A stretch of 64,000 bases of DNA from Massilia sp. erpn (GCF_024400215.1 NZ_CP053748.1:620001-684000), one strand, 5' to 3'. Counted from the stretch's first letter, positions 32,902 through 43,010 are shown. Translations and numbers: made by a program. Notes: generated by a model from the sequence alone, not told the origin.

Positions 32902-35900
32902 TTAGAACTCATACTTCAGAGTAGCCTGGATGGCCCACTGGGATTCGCCTTTCGACTGGCGCACTTCCAGATCTTCCACCTTGTCGCGCAGGCGGTAGAT
33001 GTAGCGGCCTTGGGAATCCAGACCAGCGAAGTCCACGAAGCTACGCGCTTGCGCGCCGCCGCCCTGGAACAGCACCTCGTTGATGCGGCCCCACTTCTTG
33101 TTCAACAGGTTGCCCACGTTGAAGATGTCGAAGGTGAACGAAGCCTTGTGACCCTTGATGAAGCTTGGGATCTCCTGGCTGATGCGCATATCGAAGCTGT
33201 TGGTCCAGTTGGAGAAGCTGTTGTTACGCGAAACCACGCCGCCTTTGCTGTTGCGCAGGCCGCGGTTGGCTTCAACGATGGACCAGAAGCGGTCTTCGTT
33301 CGCATGGCTGCTTGCGGTGTCGCCCAGGAAGACCACTTCGCCCGAACCTGGTTTCGACGGGATGTACATCAGGTCGTTGCCGACAACGCTGTCGCCGTTC
33401 AGGTCGTTGTTGAAGGTCCAGCTGTATGGCTTGCCGCTGCGGCCTTCGTAGAACAGACCGAAGGTGGTGCGGTAGGTGCCGAAGAAGGCCTTGCGGAAGC
33501 TGACCGACGCGTTGATACGGTCTTTCACCAGGTAGCTCGAGTTCTCTTCTTTTTCCTCGTTAGGATGGAAGATCGAACGGCCGTTGAAGTTCGAGCCCGA
33601 GGTCGAGGAGGTCAGTGGCGACACTTCTTTCGCTTGGGTGAAGGTGTAAGCCATCGAGTAAGCCAGGCCCGAAATCATTGGACGGCTCAGCGACAGGGTT
33701 GCCATATTGCTGAAGCCTTTGGAGGTCGGGGTAGCCACCATTACGTTGCCGAACTTGGCGTTGCTGCCGAACTTCTCGCGGAAGCCGTTGCAGTTGGTGC
33801 CGCCGAAGGTGCCGCTGCGGTTAGGCTGGCCGTCGTCGCGCCAGCAGTTGGTCTGGTAACCTTGTGGCGAGTGGAACAGCTCACGGCCGTCGGTACCGAT
33901 CTTGGTCGGTGCGCCCAGGTTGGCGTTCTGGTAGTAGATACCGTCACGGGTCTGGGTGCGCAGCAGTTCGCCGCTGAGGACGATGCCTTCCCATGGCAGC
34001 TCATGGTCAACAGCCAGGTTGGCTTTCCAGACCGATGGCTGACGCAGGCCAGGTGCCAGCACGTCAACGTTGGCGATCGGCGCGCTGCCCTGGAAGTTGG
34101 TCGGCTGCTTGTTAGGATCGGTGCTGAAAGTGCCGTCCGTGGTCGGGCAGGCATTGTTGGCCGAACCGCAGCTGTACACCAGGGTCGAAACGCCGTTGTT
34201 CTGGAACGGGTTGCCCAGCCAGACGGCTGCAGCGTTACCCTGGAACAGGCCGACGCCGCCACGCAGCTGGGTGCGGCGGGTGGTGTCCATATTGTAGTTA
34301 AAGCCCAGACGCGGCTGCCACAGTTTCTGGCCATCGAAGGTCTTGGTGTTGTCCAGACCGAAACCGCCGGTCTGGCGGCCACCGCTGGCGGCGGTCGCGG
34401 CCACCAGTGGGGAAGCGACCGCGGCGTTGGCGCGTGGACGGTCGCCGATGCTGGTGTAGTCGACGCGCAGGCCATAGCTCAGGGTCAGGCGCGGGTTGAC
34501 GCTCCAGGTGTCCTGCAGGAACAGGCCATAGTTCTTCATGCTGAAGTTGGCGGTGGCGTCACGCTCCAGGGAGGCGCCAGGGGCGGCCACCTGATAGGTG
34601 TAGGAGCTTGGACGGCCACGGCGGAAGTTTTCCAGCACGGCCGCTTCCATATTGGCCGGGGTCAGGTTCGAGCACAGGCCGCCTGGCAGGCTGACGCTCT
34701 GGTAGTCCCAGCCGTTGACGCAGGCGAAGGTGTAGTTGCCGTTGACGTTCTGCAGGAAGGCGTTGAACACGTCGTTCTTGCTGTAGTCGGTGCCGAACTT
34801 GATTTCGTGATCGCCCAGCGACCAGTTGGCGCCCAGGTAGGCATCCTTGGTCTTGGTCTTCAGCACATTGTACTGACGGCTGTTTTCGGTGCCGAAGTTC
34901 AGCGAACGGGAAGCGGTGCCCAGCGAAGCCGGAGCGCCGGCTGGCAGCGCGCCGCTGAAGGACAGGGCCATGGCCGGCAGTTTGGCGGCGTTGTTCGGCA
35001 CGCTGTCATAGTCGCGCGAGGAAACCTTGAACTCGGTGCTGAAGTTCGGGGTCCAGTCGGCGAGCCATTGGCCGACAATGGTATCGATCTTCTTCTTCTG
35101 ATCGTACCAGTGCGAGCTCAGCGACAGGTTGGTGGTGTTGAAGTTATTGAAGAACGGCTCGCTCTGCTCGGTGCGCGAGAAACGCACCATGGCACGGTGG
35201 TCGTCGTTGATGTTCCAGTCAAGCTTGACCAGCTTGTCTTCCACGGTCAGCGCGGTGCCGTCCGGCACTTGCGAGCCGCCGATGTCCAGGTTGTACTGGC
35301 TCTTGGCGATGCTTTGCGCCTGCGCGATGGCGGCTGGGGTGATGCCGACGTTGGTCTTGTCGCTGCCCAGCGGGCCGAAGGCCGGGGTGTTGCGGCTTGG
35401 GCTCGATTCCAGCTTTTCGTAGTTGGCGAAGATGAACAGCTTGTCCTTGATCAGGGGTGCGCCCAGGGTGAAGCCCTTGGTGGTTTCCTTGAACGGAGGC
35501 GGTGCGTAGTAGTCGTCGGTGGTGGCGTTGTAGCGGTCGCCGGCCAGCTTGTCGTTACGGAAGACGTAGTAGACGCTGCCCTTGACGGTGTTGGTGCCCG
35601 ACTTGGTCACGGCGTTGATGTTGCCGCCGGTGTAGCCCTTCTGGGTCACGTCGTAGTTGGCCACGTTCACCTGCACCGACTGGATCGCCTCGATCGAGAT
35701 CGGCTGCTTGGCGGTCGGGGAACCGTTCGATTCCAGGCCGAAGGTGTCGCTCACGGCCACGCCGTCGATGGTCATCGAGTTGTAGCGCGAGTTCTGGCCG
35801 GCCACGGACATTTCGCCGCGGTCTTTGTCGGTCTGGGCTACGCGTGGATCGGTACGGGCGTAGTCTTGCAGATTACGCGCGATCGAAGCCTGGATCGCCA

Positions 35901-36345
35901 GTTCGGAGGCGCTGATGCTGGTGCCGGTGCCCATGGTGGTCTTCGAGAATTTCTCGTTGCGGCCACCGGCCACGCCGGCCACGGTCACGGTCTGCATGGC
36001 GGCGCCCAGTTGCGCGTCCACGCTGGCGGTCTCAGCCACTTCAACGAAGACGTTTTCACGCTTTTCGCTGACGCCGTTCTTGGTGATGGTGATCGTGTAC
36101 GGACCGCCGGCGCGCAGGCCACGGGCAACGTAACGGCCTTCAGCGTCGGTCGTGACATTGCTGGTCGAGCCGGACTCGACGTGCAGAATGGTCACAGTCG
36201 CGCCGCCGGCTGGCTTACCGTCGCTAGCGGAGATGCGGCCGCCGATGGCGGACGTCGTGTTCTGAGCAAAGGACGGCGCTGCCGCGAGAGCGATAGACAG
36301 GCTTAGCGCAATCTGCGTCAGCCGGAGCCGTTTGTGATTCATCAT
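32902..36345 (-). CDS. Oar-like TonB-dependent receptor with carboxypeptidase-like N-terminal domain
   Basis: A 1147-residue outer-membrane protein. The signal peptide ends near PSFA; residues about 30-110 form a carboxypeptidase-regulatory-like beta-sandwich (GGRISASDGKPAGGATVTI, GLRAGGPYTITITKNG). A plug follows (SIEAIQSVQVNVANYDVTQKG, GGNINAVTKSGTNTVKGSVY), then a very long barrel ending in Phe. This is the Oar/SusC-like group that handles large or oligomeric substrates. A strong Pho box lies upstream. It sits between exported adenosine deaminase and exported nucleases, so a nucleic-acid-derived or phosphate-rich substrate is plausible. Confidence 0.92.
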   Translation of the reverse strand: MMNHKRLRLTQIALSLSIALAAAPSFAQNTTSAIGGRISASDGKPAGGATVTILHVESGSTSNVTTDAEGRYVARGLRAGGPYTITITKNGVSEKRENVFVEVAETASVDAQLGAAMQTVTVAGVAGGRNEKFSKTTMGTGTSISASELAIQASIARNLQDYARTDPRVAQTDKDRGEMSVAGQNSRYNSMTIDGVAVSDTFGLESNGSPTAKQPISIEAIQSVQVNVANYDVTQKGYTGGNINAVTKSGTNTVKGSVYYVFRNDKLAGDRYNATTDDYYAPPPFKETTKGFTLGAPLIKDKLFIFANYEKLESSPSRNTPAFGPLGSDKTNVGITPAAIAQAQSIAKSQYNLDIGGSQVPDGTALTVEDKLVKLDWNINDDHRAMVRFSRTEQSEPFFNNFNTTNLSLSSHWYDQKKKIDTIVGQWLADWTPNFSTEFKVSSRDYDSVPNNAAKLPAMALSFSGALPAGAPASLGTASRSLNFGTENSRQYNVLKTKTKDAYLGANWSLGDHEIKFGTDYSKNDVFNAFLQNVNGNYTFACVNGWDYQSVSLPGGLCSNLTPANMEAAVLENFRRGRPSSYTYQVAAPGASLERDATANFSMKNYGLFLQDTWSVNPRLTLSYGLRVDYTSIGDRPRANAAVASPLVAATAASGGRQTGGFGLDNTKTFDGQKLWQPRLGFNYNMDTTRRTQLRGGVGLFQGNAAAVWLGNPFQNNGVSTLVYSCGSANNACPTTDGTFSTDPNKQPTNFQGSAPIANVDVLAPGLRQPSVWKANLAVDHELPWEGIVLSGELLRTQTRDGIYYQNANLGAPTKIGTDGRELFHSPQGYQTNCWRDDGQPNRSGTFGGTNCNGFREKFGSNAKFGNVMVATPTSKGFSNMATLSLSRPMISGLAYSMAYTFTQAKEVSPLTSSTSGSNFNGRSIFHPNEEKEENSSYLVKDRINASVSFRKAFFGTYRTTFGLFYEGRSGKPYSWTFNNDLNGDSVVGNDLMYIPSKPGSGEVVFLGDTASSHANEDRFWSIVEANRGLRNSKGGVVSRNNSFSNWTNSFDMRISQEIPSFIKGHKASFTFDIFNVGNLLNKKWGRINEVLFQGGGAQARSFVDFAGLDSQGRYIYRLRDKVEDLEVRQSKGESQWAIQATLKYEF

Positions 36346-36474
36346 TGTATTACCCCTAAAAGACTAATTATTCGGTATGTTCACTGTTCTTTTGGAAACA
36401 GCTCGCATCCCCTCTTTACTGTGTTGCAACTGGTTAGCCAACCCGTGAGTCTATCCGGACTAAGTTTCATGAAG

Positions 36475-36503
36475 ATGACAGATTTATGACAACTTTATGA
36501 CAT
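36475..36503 (-). promoter_or_regulatory. Pho box (PhoB binding site), three repeat units
   Basis: Read on the minus strand, 36492-36475 is TTGTCATAAATCTGTCAT, one mismatch from the Pho-box consensus CTGTCATAAATCTGTCAT: two 7-bp units at an 11-bp period. A third ATGTCAT unit precedes it at the same 11-bp spacing (36503-36497). The site lies 130 bp before the Oar-like receptor start and faces it. Confidence 0.85.
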
Positions 36504-36788
36504 AGTTAAGCCGGAATTGCGGCAAAATGACGTGATAATCCGGCAATATGCAGCAAGCCCCAAACGATGACAAATTCAATTTAGCTTGCATATTTATATG
36601 CAAAACGAATAAATAGCTCGACTTTTGATCGTGTGTGAGTGGTGCCTAGGCGGCTTTAAGGCGGCATTATAAGCGAGCGGCCTCAAGCTGAAAAAATTTC
36701 ATAAGAGGCACCCAAAAACGCCTAAGCGCGTTTGCGCTTGTGTAGCAGCTTTGCCACACAAATATCCAACAGGAAATGAAGAGGGGGA

Positions 36789-36813
36789 ACCCGGCAGCAG
36801 AACGCTGCCGGGT
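36789..36813 (-). terminator. Hairpin after the adenosine deaminase gene
   Basis: ACCCGGCAGC and GCTGCCGGGT form a perfect 10-bp stem with a 5-base loop, 10 bp past the deaminase stop. The T content after it on the minus strand is modest (TTCCCCCTCTTC), so termination may be partial or factor-assisted. Confidence 0.7.
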
Positions 36814-36822
36814 GGAAGGAAA

Positions 36823-38298
36823 TTACTTGCCCGCTTTGCGCTGGGATGCGGCGATATCTGCTTCGAATTTGGCGAAACGCGCATCAAGCTGCTTCAGCAG
36901 GCGCTGCTTCTCGCCCTCGTCGACGAAGGCGTGACGCAGACTGTCATACGAGAGTTTCTTGACTTCCGCATAATCGGTCTGATAGCGGCTGGCGAACAGA
37001 ACATACTCGTTCGACAGCGTGTGGCGCGTGACGCCGGCGTCATCGGTCGAGATCACGAAGGGAACGCCCTGCTTACGGTAGAGATTAATCGGATGGGCTT
37101 CACCCTTGATGCCGAGGATGAACTCGTTGCTGGTCAAATTCACCTCGACCGGAATGCCGCGCTCGCGCATGGTCTTCATCACCGACAATGCATTATTTTC
37201 ATGCGCGATATCCATGCCGTGGCCGATGCGGTTGGCGCCCGCCACATGCACTGCTTCGGCGATGTGGAACTTCAAGCCTTCCGGCGGCACCATGCCCATC
37301 GCCAATTCGCCTGCGTGCAGAGCAACTTTAACCTTCGGATACTTCGTCTTCAGGAATTTGAACATCTGCATATGCATGCTGTAGTCGCGCATGGAGACAT
37401 TGAAGTTCTCCGCGCCGACGATATTCACGCCGACGATTTTCTTTTCCAGCGTGGCCGCTTCGAAAGCGCCGACCATTTGCGAGAACACCAGCGAAGGCGA
37501 GAGGAAGCGCAGCACATAGGGCTGGTAGCGCATGGTGAAGTGCTCGTCATCGACACCGGCACTGCTGCTTTGCACATTGGCGATGTAAGCCTGGATGGCT
37601 TGCTTGAAGCTTGCATCCTTTTCCAGCTGCGGCAGCCAGGCTTCCATCTGCGCCTGCAGCCTGGCCTGGTCCGCGCCCTGCACGGCTTGGTCGAACTGGG
37701 CGTTCATGGTCATGGGCGCCAGCTCGAAGATGGTTTCGATATAGCTCAGGTTCTCGGCAATTGCGCGCTGTTTCAGGGTTTTCAAACCCTCGTTCGTATT
37801 CGTCGAAGCAACCGGGCCGAAGTAGCCGAAGGTGTCGAAGAAGGCGCGGTCCGGCGGCGGCTGCACCGCGCCGTGGTTGTAGAAGTCCTTGGTCGACCAG
37901 CGCTGCAGCAATTCGCGGTAAGTGGCGTTATCGGCGATCAGCTCCGAGGAGTTGACGCAGGCACGCTGGGCGGCCGGTTTGGCGCGCTCGGCCTCGATCA
38001 CTTCTTTCCTGGTTTCGATCTGATAGCTGGTTTTGTTGACGCAAAAACCTTGCTTGTCGACCCATTCCAGATACTGTTCGGCGTAGATGGCGCCCGAATA
38101 GTGGTGATGCAGATCGCCGCCCTTGGGCATCATGGTGAAGAACAGGGTCAGCTCGGCCAGCTTGGGCTGGCTGCCCGCCACCAGCGCGGCGAAGTGGCGC
38201 TTGGTGATGTCTTCATTGCTGGCAGCATGGACGGCGGGCGCGGCAAAGGCGGATGCCAGGGCCAGCGCGGCCATCAGGTTCGGGACGATTTTCTGCAT
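36823..38298 (-). CDS. Exported adenosine deaminase (ADGF/ADA2-like)
   Basis: A 491-residue protein with a signal peptide (cleavage near VHA-AS) and an amidohydrolase barrel. Zinc and catalytic motifs are visible in order: GGDLHHHYSGAIYAE, ALHAGELAMG, RIGHGMDIAHE, VNLTSNEFILGI and VISTDDAGVTR. It converts adenosine to inosine, here outside the cytoplasm. The size and N-terminal extension resemble ADGF/ADA2 rather than cytoplasmic Add. It follows guaD by 28 bp and probably ends the xdhABC-guaD operon. Confidence 0.9.
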   Translation of the reverse strand: MQKIVPNLMAALALASAFAAPAVHAASNEDITKRHFAALVAGSQPKLAELTLFFTMMPKGGDLHHHYSGAIYAEQYLEWVDKQGFCVNKTSYQIETRKEVIEAERAKPAAQRACVNSSELIADNATYRELLQRWSTKDFYNHGAVQPPPDRAFFDTFGYFGPVASTNTNEGLKTLKQRAIAENLSYIETIFELAPMTMNAQFDQAVQGADQARLQAQMEAWLPQLEKDASFKQAIQAYIANVQSSSAGVDDEHFTMRYQPYVLRFLSPSLVFSQMVGAFEAATLEKKIVGVNIVGAENFNVSMRDYSMHMQMFKFLKTKYPKVKVALHAGELAMGMVPPEGLKFHIAEAVHVAGANRIGHGMDIAHENNALSVMKTMRERGIPVEVNLTSNEFILGIKGEAHPINLYRKQGVPFVISTDDAGVTRHTLSNEYVLFASRYQTDYAEVKKLSYDSLRHAFVDEGEKQRLLKQLDARFAKFEADIAASQRKAGK

Positions 38299-38326
38299 GG
38301 ATGCTCTCTTCGGGTTGATCGGAAGG

Positions 38327-39643
38327 TCAGCCCTGCTTGCGCTCGTGCACCAGCTGTCCCGCGGCGTAAGTGGCCGCGATGGCGCGGTCGTCGCCCAGCA
38401 AGGCCAGCGCGAACAATTGTTCTTCCAGGCTGTTGCAGGTGGCGCGGCGGCGCGCCAGCAGCGGCGTGGCGTCCGGATCGAGCACGATGAAATCGGCCTC
38501 GTTGCCAGCGGCCAGGCTGCCGATCGTACCTTCCAGCTGCAGGCTGCGCGCAGCGCCCAAAGTCGCCAGGTAGAACATGCGCATGGCAGGCAGATAACTG
38601 CCCTTCAAGCGCGCTACTTTATAGGCTTCGTTCATCGTTTGCAACATTGAGAAAGAAGTACCGGCGCCCACGTCGGTGGCCAGCGACATCAGCATGCCCG
38701 CCTGGTCGGCGCGTTCGAAGTCGAACAGGCCACTCCCCAGGAAGAGATTGGAGGTCGGGCAGACGGCGGCGGCGGACTTGGTTTCGGCCATGCGTGCGCG
38801 GTCGATTTCATCCAGCCAGATGCAGTGGCCGTAGACGGCGCGCGGACGCAGCATGCCGTAGCGGTCGTACACATCGAGGTAGCTGCGCGCCTGCGGATAC
38901 AGGCTCTTGACCCAGCTGCACTCGTCCTGGTTTTCCGAGACGTGGGTTTGCAGATAGGTGTCGGCGTACTTGCGCGCCAGCTCGCCCGCCAGCTGCATCT
39001 GCGCGTCGGTCGAGGTGGGGGCGAAGCGCGGCGTGATCGCGTACAGCGAGCGCGCGTGCTTGTGCCAGCGCTGGATCAGCTCCTCCGTTTCGCGCGCGCC
39101 GCTTTCGGCCGTGTCGCGCAGGAAGTCGGGGCAATTCCGGTCCATCATCACCTTGCCGGCGATCATGCGCAGGCTGCGCCGTTCGCTTGCCGTGAAGAAG
39201 GCGTCCACCGATTGCGGATGCACGCTGCAATACACCATGGCCGTGGTGGTGCCGCAACGCAGCAGCTCGTCGAGGAAGAAGTCGGCCACCTGGGCTGCGT
39301 GGACCGGATCGGCGAACTGGCGCTCGGTCGGGAAGGTATAGGTTTCCAGCCAGGGCAGCAGGCCCGGTGCGGGCGAAGCGATCATGTCCGTCTGTGGATA
39401 ATGGACGTGGGCATCGATGAAACCGGGCATGATGATCTTGCCGCGATAATCCCGCACCTCTACGCCGGGCGGCACTTCGCCCTGCAGCGTGGCGTAGTCG
39501 CCGGCCGTCAGGATCTTGCCGTCGGCGACCAGCAGCAGGCCGTCCTCATGCCAGGCATGGGCGGTTTCGGCCAGGGCCGGATCGGCGTGAAAGTACAGCA
39601 AGCTGGCTCGGTAAGCTTGCACGTTTTGCGTTGCAGTCTGCAT
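38327..39643 (-). CDS. guaD: Guanine deaminase
   Basis: A 438-residue amidohydrolase-family protein with the metal-binding GFIDAHVHYPQ, QTHVSENQDE, VYGHCIWLDE and a C-terminal SLATDVGAGTSFSML motif, the last typical of guanine deaminases. It converts guanine to xanthine in the cytoplasm. The start codon immediately follows the xdhC stop, giving tight coupling to xanthine dehydrogenase. Full length with no visible lesion. Confidence 0.95.
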   Translation of the reverse strand: MQTATQNVQAYRASLLYFHADPALAETAHAWHEDGLLLVADGKILTAGDYATLQGEVPPGVEVRDYRGKIIMPGFIDAHVHYPQTDMIASPAPGLLPWLETYTFPTERQFADPVHAAQVADFFLDELLRCGTTTAMVYCSVHPQSVDAFFTASERRSLRMIAGKVMMDRNCPDFLRDTAESGARETEELIQRWHKHARSLYAITPRFAPTSTDAQMQLAGELARKYADTYLQTHVSENQDECSWVKSLYPQARSYLDVYDRYGMLRPRAVYGHCIWLDEIDRARMAETKSAAAVCPTSNLFLGSGLFDFERADQAGMLMSLATDVGAGTSFSMLQTMNEAYKVARLKGSYLPAMRMFYLATLGAARSLQLEGTIGSLAAGNEADFIVLDPDATPLLARRRATCNSLEEQLFALALLGDDRAIAATYAAGQLVHERKQG

Positions 39644-40660
39644 TTAGTTCTTTCCGGGAGAGGGGGAAGCCGCTTGTGCTTCCCAAACTGTCAGTAGTTG
39701 GGCGCAAACCGATGCTGCGATCACGGCCGGCGCCTTGTTGGTGATACCGGGCAGGCCCACAGGGCATACCATGGCGGCGATGCGCTCCTGCGCAAAGCCG
39801 CGCGCCTGCAGCCGGTGTTCGAACTGCATGCGCTTGGTTTTCGAGCCGATCAGGCCGAACCAGCCCACCTGTCCGCGCGCCAGAATCGCCTCGGTCAGGC
39901 GCTGGTCGAGCGGATGGCTGTGCGTCATGACCAGGTAACTGCTGCCGGGCGGCGCTGCTGCCACCAGCGCTTCCGGCGCGTCCGTCGCTTCCACCGTCAC
40001 GTTCGACGGCAGATCGGCGGGGAACATCTCTTCTCTTTCATCGACCCAGGTCACGCGGCAAGGCAGCTCGCCCAAGGCGCGCACAATGGCCGCGCCCACA
40101 TGGCCGGCGCCGAACAGCACGAGGTGGGCGCGCGGCGCCAGCACCGCATCGGCCAGCCAGCGGCGGCCGCTGTCGTCGGCGAAGACGCGGGTGCCCTCTT
40201 CGCCAGCACCGCGTTCACGCGCATTCGCTGGGAAAACCAGGCCAGCTTCGCCGGCCAGCAGCTTGCCGCCGGCGTCGAACAGGGCGCAGGCCGGCGCGCC
40301 GTCGATGGCGCTCAAGCGCCAGCTGTCTTCATTGCGGCGCTGGCGCAGCGCATCGAGCACCGCAGCCAAGGCGCCTTGCACCGGCTCGAAACTGAGCCAG
40401 ACCACGCCGCCGCAGCACTGTCCCAGGCTGGGACCGAGCGGAAAGCGCTCGTATTGTACGGCAGGCTGCGGGGACGCGCCGAGCATGGCGCGCGCCATGT
40501 CCACCGCGCGCAATTCCAGATGGCCGCCGCCGATGGTGTCGAACTGCGTGCCCGCCGTCACCAGCATCTTCGTGCCGGATTCGCGCGGGGCAGAGCCCTC
40601 CACCTTCGCCACCGTCACCAGCACCGCCGGGACCGTGGCTGCCGTCAGCCAATCGTTCAT
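39644..40660 (-). CDS. xdhC: Xanthine dehydrogenase accessory protein XdhC
   Basis: A 338-residue XdhC/CoxI protein. The N-terminal domain shows VTVAKVEGSAPRESGTKM and FDTIGGGHLE, with the conserved QCCGG segment; the C-terminal Rossmann-like domain has LVLFGAGHVGAAIVRAL and VMTHSHPLDQRL. XdhC binds the molybdenum cofactor and inserts its sulfurated form into XdhB. It lies 11 bp after xdhB. Slightly longer than the usual 280-310 residues but intact. Confidence 0.94.
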   Translation of the reverse strand: MNDWLTAATVPAVLVTVAKVEGSAPRESGTKMLVTAGTQFDTIGGGHLELRAVDMARAMLGASPQPAVQYERFPLGPSLGQCCGGVVWLSFEPVQGALAAVLDALRQRRNEDSWRLSAIDGAPACALFDAGGKLLAGEAGLVFPANARERGAGEEGTRVFADDSGRRWLADAVLAPRAHLVLFGAGHVGAAIVRALGELPCRVTWVDEREEMFPADLPSNVTVEATDAPEALVAAAPPGSSYLVMTHSHPLDQRLTEAILARGQVGWFGLIGSKTKRMQFEHRLQARGFAQERIAAMVCPVGLPGITNKAPAVIAASVCAQLLTVWEAQAASPSPGKN

Positions 40661-40671
40661 GTTTGCGCTCT

Positions 40672-42999
40672 TTAGCTTGCCGCTTCGACCGCCGCGATGG
40701 CGCGCAGGATTTCTTCGCTGGTGGCGGGCGCGTTCAGCGGCGGATTGACCTTGTGATCGCCGACACTGGACACCGCATCGCGGATGGCGAAGAACACCGA
40801 GAACGGCAGCAGCAACGGTGGCTCGCCCACGGCTTTGGAACGGTGAATGCTGTCCTCAACATTGCGGTTCTCGAACAGGCGCACGCGGAAGTCTTCCGGG
40901 CAGTCGGAAATGCCGGGGATCTTGTACGTCGAAGGTGCATGCGTCATCAGCTTGCCCGCCGGGTTCCACCACAATTCCTCGGTGGTGAGCCAGCCCATGC
41001 CCTGGATGAAAGCGCCTTCCACCTGGCCGATATCGATGGCCGGGTTCAGCGACTGGCCCGCATCGTACAGCGCGTCGGCGCGCAGCAGCTTCCACTCGCC
41101 GGTCAGGGTATCGACCACCACTTCGGCCACGGCGGCGCCGTAAGCATAGTAGGAGAACGGGTGGCCATTCATCGTCTTCGGATTCCAGTGTAGGTGCGGC
41201 GTGGCATAGAAGCCGTCCGACCACAGCTGAACGCGGGCCAGGTAAGCCTTCTGCACCAGCTCAGCGAAGGACACGCTGCTGCCGTTCGCATGCACCTGAT
41301 TGCCGAAGAAGCGTACATCGCCAGCCTCGCCGCCATACTGCTTGGCCGCAAATTCAGCCAGGCGTTCGCGGATCTGGCGCGCCGCATCCTGCGCCGCCTT
41401 GCCGTTCAAGTCCGCGCCGGTGGAAGCAGCGGTGGCCGAGGTATTGGCCACCTTGCTGGTATCGGTGGCGCTGGCGCGCACATGCTCCAGGTCGAGGCCC
41501 AGTTCGTGCGCCACCACCTGCATCACCTTGGTGTTGATGCCCTGCCCCATCTCGGTGCCGCCGTGGTTGACGATCACCGAGCCATCCACATACACATGCA
41601 CCAGTGCACCGGCCTGGTTCAGGTGGGTCACATTGAAGGCGATGCCGAATTTGACGGGCGTGAAAGCCAGGCCTTTTTTCAGCACCGGGCTGCTGCGGTT
41701 GAAGGCTTCGACAGCGGCGCGGCGCGCGCGGTACTCGCTGCTTTCTTCCAGTTCCGCGCACAGTTCGTCGATGATGTTATCGACAATCTCCTGACCGTAA
41801 GGCGTGACGTTGTTTTTCGTCTTGCCGTAGAAATTCAGGCGGCGGATATCGTAGGCATCGCGGCCCAGATTGCGGGCGATTTCATCGATCACGTATTCGA
41901 TGGCAATCGCGCCCTGCGGGCCGCCGAAGCCACGGAAAGCCGTGTTGGACTGAGTATTGGTCTTGCCGCAGGCGGCGCGGATATCCACATCCGACAGATA
42001 GTAGGCATTGTCGAAGTGGCAGACGGCGCGCGTGGCGACGGGACCGGACAGGTCGGCCGAAAAGCCGGCGCGCGAAGTCATATCGACCTTGGCGGCGACG
42101 ATCTTGCCGCTGTCATCGTAACCCACTTCGTACTCGTAGTAGAAGCAGTGGCGCTTACCCGTCACCATCATATCGTCGTCGCGGTCGGCGCGCAGCTTGA
42201 CCGGACGCTTGGTCTTCGATGCGGAGATGGCGGCTGCGGCGGCCCACAAGGCCGACTGCGATTCCTTGCCGCCGAAACCACCGCCCATGCGGCGGCATTC
42301 CACCTGCACATGGTGGGAATGCAGGCCCAAGGCATGCGCCACCACATGCTGCATCTCGCTCGGATGCTGGGTCGAGCACTGCACCAGCATGCCCTTATTC
42401 TCTTTCGGAATGGCGTAGGCGATCTGGCCTTCCAGGTAGAACTGCTCCTGGCCGCCCACATACAGCTTGCCCTTCACCACATGCGGCGCGCGCTCGAACG
42501 CGGCATGGGCGTCGCCGCGCTGCAGCTGCATCGGCGGCAGCACATAGGACTGTGCGGCCTTGGCTTCCTGCGGCGTCAGAATGGCGGGCAATTCCTGGTA
42601 ATCGATCTTGGCGCGGCGCGCGGCGCGGCGTGCATTGTCGTGGGTATCGGCCACCACGATGAAGATGGGCTGGCCCACATACTGCACCAGGCCATCCGCC
42701 AGGATCGGGTCATCGTGGATGATCGGGCCGCAGTCGTTCGTGCCTGGGATATCGGCCACCGTGTACACCGCCACCACGCCCGGCGCGGCGCGCACGGCCG
42801 ACAGGTCGGCATTCAGAATATGCGCATGCGCCTTGGACGACAGGCCCAGGGCAGCATGCAAGGTGCCCTGCACTTCCGGGATATCGTCGGTATAGGTGGC
42901 CTGGCCGAGCACATGCAGCTCAGCCGATTCGTGCGGGCGCGACACGCCCACCGCAGTCCACGCCGCGGCTTTCAGTTCAGGGGCGCCAGGGTAGTTCAT
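40672..42999 (-). CDS. xdhB: Xanthine dehydrogenase molybdopterin-binding subunit
   Basis: A 775-residue large subunit. It begins with the fused-type motif VGVSRPHESAELHVLGQATYTDD, and shows GQEQFYLEGQIAYA, the moco-binding FRGFGGPQGAIAIEYVIDEI and GTEMGQGINTKVMQVVAHEL, plus EPPLLLPFSVFFAIRDAV near the end, the region of the catalytic Glu and substrate contacts. It oxidises hypoxanthine and xanthine to urate. An AAGGAA site lies in the 11-bp gap after xdhA. Intact. Confidence 0.96.
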   Translation of the reverse strand: MNYPGAPELKAAAWTAVGVSRPHESAELHVLGQATYTDDIPEVQGTLHAALGLSSKAHAHILNADLSAVRAAPGVVAVYTVADIPGTNDCGPIIHDDPILADGLVQYVGQPIFIVVADTHDNARRAARRAKIDYQELPAILTPQEAKAAQSYVLPPMQLQRGDAHAAFERAPHVVKGKLYVGGQEQFYLEGQIAYAIPKENKGMLVQCSTQHPSEMQHVVAHALGLHSHHVQVECRRMGGGFGGKESQSALWAAAAAISASKTKRPVKLRADRDDDMMVTGKRHCFYYEYEVGYDDSGKIVAAKVDMTSRAGFSADLSGPVATRAVCHFDNAYYLSDVDIRAACGKTNTQSNTAFRGFGGPQGAIAIEYVIDEIARNLGRDAYDIRRLNFYGKTKNNVTPYGQEIVDNIIDELCAELEESSEYRARRAAVEAFNRSSPVLKKGLAFTPVKFGIAFNVTHLNQAGALVHVYVDGSVIVNHGGTEMGQGINTKVMQVVAHELGLDLEHVRASATDTSKVANTSATAASTGADLNGKAAQDAARQIRERLAEFAAKQYGGEAGDVRFFGNQVHANGSSVSFAELVQKAYLARVQLWSDGFYATPHLHWNPKTMNGHPFSYYAYGAAVAEVVVDTLTGEWKLLRADALYDAGQSLNPAIDIGQVEGAFIQGMGWLTTEELWWNPAGKLMTHAPSTYKIPGISDCPEDFRVRLFENRNVEDSIHRSKAVGEPPLLLPFSVFFAIRDAVSSVGDHKVNPPLNAPATSEEILRAIAAVEAAS

Positions 43000-43010
43000 G
43001 CTGATTCCTT

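Larger units (their letters stand above)
36346..36822. other. 477-bp regulatory region upstream of the Oar-like gene
   Basis: No gene is supportable. The region is AT-rich from about 36470 to 36680 and contains a Pho box (36475-36492 plus a third unit), the presumed promoter of the receptor, and short dyads such as AAGCGCGTTTGCGCTT. At its right end is a hairpin just past the adenosine deaminase stop. Confidence 0.6.

Noticed and set aside
33010..36306. A 1098-codon open frame on the plus strand opposite the Oar-like receptor
   Set aside because: The minus-strand gene has a signal peptide, plug and barrel motifs; the antisense frame has none and no ribosome site.
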